NCBI GenBank assembly: GCA_030248225.1
Contig: JASANE010000920.1
Coordinates: 17,779-81,778 of the forward strand
Direction of reading: 5' to 3'
Length of the DNA stretch: 64,000 nt
DNA from: Trileptium ribeirensis
Lineage: Eukaryota; Nematoda; Enoplea; Enoplida; Thoracostomopsidae
The notes beneath the pieces are model-generated. The model saw only the letters and a program-made list of their open reading frames with translations, made no database searches and was not told the DNA's origin. Position 1 is the stretch's first letter; every line of letters begins with the position of its first letter. The position numbers and the translations under genes are program-made. Positions 57,781 through 64,000 of this stretch are shown piece by piece.

Positions 57781-60700
57781 ATACTCGGAATCGACGGTCA
57801 CCGGGATCGTTTGTCAGCCCTTTGCCGTCAAACGGCCTCAATTTCGGGAAAACGACCCGAGTACTTTTCTGCAGGAAAATTTACGGGTATTTTGCTGAGG
57901 CCAAAATGGCCCTGATCGCACCAGGACTTAACTCTCAATTAAGGGACGAACACATCAACTGATAACTAACAGCCGCTACTTACGTTAGGTTCGGCTGATG
58001 ACAATGGTTCCGAGTAGATATGGCTTAGGTATAAATGGATATATAGATATATATGTGTGTACTACTTACTTTCACGCTACGGTACTTCTATTTTTCCCGC
58101 CCCCACCGGACAAATCCTCCCTTTCCCACAGCATCGGTCTACAGTGTGAGATCTCTGTGTTTCCTCATCTTTAACGCCCCAAAATCGCGGGATCAGCGCC
58201 CTGGTAGCTGGTCTCTCTTCTTACCACCGAATCATCAATAGGAATCGTGCGCGTTCCTGAGCAATCTGCCCATGGATGCATCTAACAAGACCAAGCGGGT
58301 CTCGACCTGACCAGTCATTCCGCTGTTATATGACTTATTTTTCTGTTTTGTAATGCACTATGAAATTCCGACATGAAATTCCGTCAGTTTGCACCAACCC
58401 CGTACTTGAACCCTGACAGTAAATGCGCCCATGCGAACCCTCCTGTTTTCGGCGCGCACAACGATATACGGCGGACCGCCGTCCGACTTCTCGCTAGCCC
58501 ACCATAACCCGACAAAGTGCCCCTAGTTCGGAATACCGACGATAGGTGGGTACAAACCAACCTAAAATTCTTGCCTAACTCGAAAATAGGCAAATTGCGC
58601 CCACTCATTGCGTTCACCACGTCGAGATATCTCCAAATATATCCAGCGGGGTTCCGTCCGTTGCCCCGTTAACCCGGGACGGCGGACGAAAGCGCCCCCA
58701 CCACCATCGACCCTCTCTATCCGTGGTGATTTTAGTGCCCCTCTAACCGCTGCCTTCCGGACAGGGAAATCGCCTCTCGTTCGAATTGCCTCTCCAAGCC
58801 GACTCCAACAATACCCGGCGGGAGTCGCTCCGCCCAACCGTTAGCGCTGGAAAGCCCGCTGAAACCCTACATGCTTATGTATATCGGAACTCAAATGTAA
58901 GTTACGACGGGCTACTACGTCTACCCCCCTGTTTTTGGTATCATTCGGCCCCGTTCTTCGTCCTGGGACAGAATTTCGCCACAGCCCAAAGAAAATACCA
59001 GGGATTTCTTTTGTCCCGCTTCCCCTCCCGTGCCCCTTCTTTTCCTCTCTGTGTCCTCGTTTTTTTTTCTTTCTCTCTCTAACCGTCTTCTTCGGTCGGT
59101 TGTCGCTGCGGTCTCTCGTGGCTGTGTTGTAGTTGTCGTTGTTGTTGTTGCTATTGTTGTGGTTGTTGTTGTTGTTCTGTGTGTTTCCGAAACGAACTTG
59201 AGCGACCTTTCTGTCGCTCAGGTCGCCCGTGTGTCTTGTGTGTATTGTATGTGTATGTGCTCATGAGTATTCTTGTGTACTTATATATATATGTAGGACT
59301 TGGATATATGGACATGACAAAAAACAGGACGAACGAGGACAGTACAAACAAAACGACGCTAAATTTATAAGTTTTACGAACAGACTGGACACGAACGACT
59401 AGAAAGGACGGGGGCGTATTTAGGGCCCTCCCGTGGGTTCCTGGGGTCCCCGACCAGGGCCGCTTGACAGTTATGGGTACATGTGAGTGCGGTGCACTCC
59501 TAACCGCAAGATGGGTTCATTCCCGTCATCGGTTCCCCCTAGGGACGCTTAGAGACACCATGTCTCAAAATCTGAGAAAATGTCAGATAGGAATGTTTGG
59601 CTTTATCCCACAAGCCAACATATACACGTTCAATATTTGCACGTTTGCCCATGAAATTGATAGCAAGATTTAGCCCCCAGATGGACTCTTATGAGGCTTA
59701 CGTAGTTGATGGATGGGACCGATAACTCGTCGAGCAATAGAAATTTAGCCTTAAATCGACGAGTTAGCCAACAAATTTTGATGAATGGGGACATGAAGAC
59801 AAGATTGACCTTAAATAAGTATAGATTGTTAGCTTATTTCGACTGTTCCCACACACAAAACGACTCACTGATTTCACATTTGACGGGTGATCCAACCATT
59901 TTCGTATGACAGTTGGGAATAACCGACGATTTAAGTTAGGTAAGAGATTTAAAAGATCTGAGTGATGGATCTTGGGTTACTTTTTGACACAAATTTGAAA
60001 ATGACAATGGGATAGGGTTCAAACTTTCGTTAGAATTTGGGTTAAATTCGCAGATGTTTGACCTCTGAGTATTCGGAGGGTTCAAATTTGATGTCGGCGA
60101 TTTCGGTTAAAGCCGATTCTCTCTAAAGGCTACCCAGGGTTTACGATACCTGTCAAAAATAAAATTTGGGGAATTTTCCGATTGGGCGCCCGGGTTTGAA
60201 CTCAAAAAAGTGGGCGTCAAGAAATCCTCAACATTTGGATGGCGGCGAAATCGCCATTCTTCAATATAGGTGAAAAATTTGAGGCGACGAGTACCACGTC
60301 GACTCTTGGAATCAGTCTGACTTCGGCAGCGCGGAGTTCGGTCGATTTTACTGACCGGATCCGACGCTAGATTGTTATCGTATGGTTTCGCAATTGTTTT
60401 ACTTTCTCGTGCTTTTCTTTATGGTTTGCGTTTGGAATGGGATTCGACGACTGGAGGACCCGCGTAGACATCTTCCGTCTCGCGGAAGGGGACTAGCGAT
60501 TGCTGTCCCGGATCAAACCTTGTAAGTCAGGAGGAGAATCAAGGACCTGGGGGTTTACTTTCCCCAGATATAAATGTAAACAACTGAACAATGTTAGTTG
60601 ACCGCCCCGTTCCCGACGCTACCCGACGTCCAGCCCAAAAGGCGATAATGCCCCCGGCCGCCCGAGAACCCGACAGCAACTTATGACACCGCTTGCTAGT

Positions 60701-60890
60701 AGCTAGTTAAATACACGGTGTTACATTACTTCCCACCGAAAATATTCTAGTTAAACTATTAAAATTACCAAGGTTCCCAGTAATACATGTCCATTTTCTA
60801 GGCTTGGGTCTAGGACCTGAGAAATAGTTTTTCCTACTCAAATGAACGGAGGGCATGGCCAGACGCCTTCTCCGGTTGTTGTTCACTCAT
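57781..60890 (-). mobile_element. Giant palindrome, left arm (arm family 4)
   Basis: Inverted relative to 61951-64000. Pairs checked along the arm: 60421-60890 with 61951-62420 (identical), 60301 with 62549, 59572-59578 with 63241-63247, 59199-59220 with ~63560-63580, and 58733 with 63998. Positions 57781-58730 would pair beyond the window; they do match the end of copy C (47690-47780). GC-rich, with a (GTT)n tract at 59130-59175. ORFs here are low complexity or shadows. The outer end is not precisely located. Confidence 0.85.
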
Positions 60891-61950
60891 TACATGCTTA
60901 TGAACAAATAATTACCTATAGCGCAAGCGGGCGGATACTAACGATCATTGTACTACAGGTACCAATATGACAGTCAGATGTATAAAAACTCCGTCCGGTG
61001 TGCATTCCTGATCCTGTAAATTTTGTCTAACATCTCTATCAAGTCTCTGACAACGTTTCGCCCTTAGGGCAGGATTTGCGCTAATTGCGAACTGCTTTAG
61101 TCTCAGCGTCTCCAGAAGTTCAAGCGGTAGCTCGATTGTCCCTAGTCCTTAAAATTCGCATAGGGTTAGCTTGTGATGGTGGGGGTTAATTTGGCGGAAG
61201 GAGTAATAGTTAAACTACGTGATACTTGCTGGGGGCGCAGTTTTGACCACTCCAAATGGTCGCCCCTAGTTACTATTTCAACGATCTAGCTAGACGGGGC
61301 ACGATCAAGCGCCATCTTTGATAATCTTCTAGGAGACCAATGTCGCTGTTCCGACTGTTTTGACGGGTTATCGCGCTCGTCCCACAGCTGGGATCAGTTT
61401 TACGCTCTGAGGTACGTTTGATATTTTGGGATTTCTTTGCTGGTTCCCTTCGTTTTTCTTTGCCTCTGCTGGCTGTTCTTTCTTTTGTCCTCCCTCACTC
61501 TAACTTATCCTATGGCTTTACTGCACTGCACACATTGTAGTTGTGCATTGTGTCGACTGCATTATCGAAATTGTGCAGTCGAGTTATTACTAAAATTTTA
61601 TCTCAATTTACTATAACTCGATAGTCGAGTGGTCAATACTGAAAGTTCTGCAGCGGGCTTAAAATCTCCGTACAGGATCAAATCTCAAAACTGGCAAATG
61701 AAAAAGGAGAGAGACAGAAATGGAGAATAAGCTAAATCAGGGCATATATAGTACATAGCCTAAAGGGAAACCAGAGATAAAGTAAAAGAACGGCTAATCT
61801 CAATGATCAGCTCGCTCCAAAGATAAAACGGAGTTTTGCACTTGCTCGATTTGAGGCCAAAACGGATCGAGCAGGGGGTTGTAGTTTTTTTATTGGACCT
61901 ACGATATTGTGTATTTATTTTGAAAGCGGGGGCACCGGAACATCCTTATA
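60891..61950. other. Central loop of the palindrome (1060 bp)
   Basis: Unique between the arms. It contains no long ORF. Seen: a TATAAAAA box at 60981-60988 with no evident product, a pyrimidine-rich stretch at 61430-61500, and a tRNA-like segment at 61611-61692. If the palindrome is a transposon, this is where a cargo or transposase would be, and there is none, so the element is non-autonomous. Confidence 0.6.
61611..61692 (+). repeat. tRNA-like segment in the loop
   Basis: ATAGTCGAGTGGTCAATAC resembles the D-arm/A box of a Leu- or Ser-type tRNA and GGATCAAATCTC resembles a B box, 42 bp apart. Acceptor and anticodon stems are not convincing, so it is a tRNA-derived relic rather than a gene. 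Confidence 0.35.
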
Positions 61951-64000
61951 ATGAGTGAACAACAACCGGAGAAGGCGTCTGGCCATGCCCTCCGTTCATT
62001 TGAGTAGGAAAAACTATTTCTCAGGTCCTAGACCCAAGCCTAGAAAATGGACATGTATTACTGGGAACCTTGGTAATTTTAATAGTTTAACTAGAATATT
62101 TTCGGTGGGAAGTAATGTAACACCGTGTATTTAACTAGCTACTAGCAAGCGGTGTCATAAGTTGCTGTCGGGTTCTCGGGCGGCCGGGGGCATTATCGCC
62201 TTTTGGGCTGGACGTCGGGTAGCGTCGGGAACGGGGCGGTCAACTAACATTGTTCAGTTGTTTACATTTATATCTGGGGAAAGTAAACCCCCAGGTCCTT
62301 GATTCTCCTCCTGACTTACAAGGTTTGATCCGGGACAGCAATCGCTAGTCCCCTTCCGCGAGACGGAAGATGTCTACGCGGGTCCTCCAGTCGTCGAATC
62401 CCATTCCAAACGCAAACCATAAGAAGAAAAAGCGCGAGAAAGTAAAACAATTGCTGAAACCATACGGAGTAACAATCTGAGCGTCGGATGCCGGTCAGTA
62501 AAATCGACCGAACATCCGCGCTGCCGAAGTCAGACTGATTCCAAGAGTCGAACGGTGGTACTCGTCGCCTCAAATTTTTTCACCTATATTGAAGAATGGC
62601 GATTTCGCCGCCATCCAAATGTTGAGGACTTTCTTGACGCCCACTTTTTTGGGTTCAAACACGGGCGCCCAATCGGAAAATTCCCCAAATTTTATTTTTG
62701 ACAGGTATCGCTAAACCCTGGGATAGCCTTTAGAGAGGAATCGGCTTTAAACCGAAAATCAGCCGACATCAAATTTGAAACCCTTCCGAATACTCAGAGG
62801 TCAAACATCTGCGAATTTAAAACCCAAAAATTCTAGCGAAAGTTTGAACCCTATCCATTGTCAGTTTTCAAATTTGTGTCAAAAAGTAGCCCAAGATCCA
62901 TCAGCTAGAGAGATCTGTTTAAATCTCTTACCTAGATGGTCAGTTTTTGTTCCAATGTCATACGAATGGTTTGGAATCACCCAGATGGAATCAGTGGTGT
63001 GCGGTATATATCAACCTAACAACTATACTTATTTTGAGGTAGAATATGTTTATCTTCATGTCCCCAATTCAGTCAAAATTTGTTAGGTGGGGTGCGAATT
63101 CAGCCTAGAAAACTCCTCGTCCCCTCGCTGCGTAAGCCCCATCGGTCATATAGGGGCTCAATTTGTATCTCATGGCAAAACGTGCAAAAAAAACATTTCT
63201 CCTGTGTCGTTTATGAATAAACCAAAGGTGTATCTGACATTTCTCAGATTTTGAGAACATGAGTGTCTAAGCGTCCCTGGGCGGCGAAAATGGTCCCGTC
63301 CCGGTTGGGCGGCGCCGCCCGGCTCCGTCCCGTGTGACTGTAGAGGGGTGGGGCCCCCGGGAGCGCGGCGGGACCCTAATGCGGCCCCTCTTTCGTGCGT
63401 TGCGTGTCCCCGTATTTAATTAAACTTGCATTTTTGTTGTACTGTATTCAGTTGCGTCCTGTTTGTCACTGTGTATATAGAGTGCTACATATATATAAGT
63501 ACACAAATACTCGTGGGGCGCCGCTGTGCGCGGTACGACGGGCGGGGACGCAGCGGGGCGGAGCTGGGCGACAGAAAGGTGCGTCCGGTTGCGTCGGGAC
63601 GCGCGGACGACGACGACCACAAATCGCCGAGACAACAACAACGACAACTACGACCCGCGGAGCGCGCGGCGACAACCCGAGAACCGGAGGAGGACGGTTG
63701 GGGAGAAAAAAAAACGAGACCTCCCGGGAGAGAAGGGAAGCGGAGAGGTGCCTCCATTTTCTTTTTGACTGTGGCGAAATTTGCTCCCCGGGACGGACGG
63801 AGCAATGGTGCCAAAAAACAGGGGGTCGACGTCATCCACGTCGTAAGGCTTGAGTTCAAATATCGTGAGCATGTAGGTTTCAGCAGGTTTCAGCGCGGCG
63901 GTTTGGCGGAGCGACTCCCGCCGGTATTGCTGGAGTCGGCTTGGAGAGGCAATTGGAACGAATTGTGTCCCGGAAGGAGCCAGCGGTTGGAGGGCACTAA
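61951..64000 (+). mobile_element. Giant palindrome, right arm (truncated by the window)
   Basis: Reverse complement of the left arm. Perfect for the first 470 bp (to 62420). From 62421 to about 62930 it differs mainly by single extra bases (16 or more), and from about 63260 outward by many substitutions. At 63998 it pairs with 58733, so the arm continues past the window. Landmarks: CCGGTCAGTAAAATCGACCG at 62490, GACGCCCACTTTTTTGGG at 62636. ORFs at 63395-63872 are GC-rich and low complexity, with an (ACA)n tract, and are not genes. Confidence 0.85.

Noticed and set aside
58384..59351. ORFs of 60-100 codons in the left arm, some very hydrophobic
   Set aside because: Translations of pyrimidine-rich and (GTT)n tracts, not conserved in copy C or the right arm.
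63395..63872. Several long overlapping ORFs (up to 152 codons) on both strands
   Set aside because: GC-rich stop-poor DNA inside the palindrome arm, with (ACA)n translation; the equivalent left-arm and copy C sequences do not keep these frames.
1..64000. CRISPR arrays, bacterial operons, riboswitches
   Set aside because: No regularly spaced identical repeats with unique spacers and no prokaryotic gene structure; the sequence is eukaryotic.

Overview
This 64 kb window is nuclear DNA of an animal, most likely an invertebrate. It is AT-rich and gene-poor, it lacks bacterial-style gene packing, and it is full of eukaryotic transposable elements: a Ty3/gypsy (Mag / K02A2.6-like) retrotransposon, hAT transposons with 8-bp target duplications, MITEs with terminal inverted repeats (TIRs), and tRNA-derived SINE units. 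I cannot name the species. No conventional multi-exon host gene can be recognised from sequence alone; introns and unassembled exons may hide some.

Layout. 0-8 kb: AT-rich intergenic DNA with a hairpin cluster, two old repeats and a ~500 bp MITE. 8.4-10.2 kb: array of about six units, each with a tRNA-like head. 10.8-11.75 kb: an interspersed repeat, present again inverted at 26.7-27.4 kb. 14.4-17.6 kb: 3' LTR plus broken pol of a gypsy element on the minus strand, abutting a 700 bp TIR element (17.6-18.3 kb) and an old fragment of the GC-rich arm family (18.5-19.06 kb). 24.6-25.0 kb (+) and 39.5-39.8 kb (-): two small ORFs encoding apparent secreted peptide precursors that share a C-terminal WS-x-K-x-N-F-(Y/F)-P-G-L motif. 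29-39 kb: further MITEs, minisatellites and a foldback element. 42.0-43.65 kb and 49.5-50.95 kb: hAT elements. 45.7-47.8 kb: one arm of a GC-rich family. 57.8-64.0 kb: a giant inverted repeat of the same family, with a 1060 bp loop and 470 bp of perfectly identical inner arm; the right arm runs off the window.

The most interesting biology is the convergent pair of small PGL-motif peptide genes, which I do not recognise as a known family. The most interesting DNA structure is the 58-64 kb palindrome, whose arms are identical at the centre and increasingly different outward, with a suspicious excess of single-base insertions in the right arm. Most other ORFs in the window are chance ORFs or shadows inside repeats.
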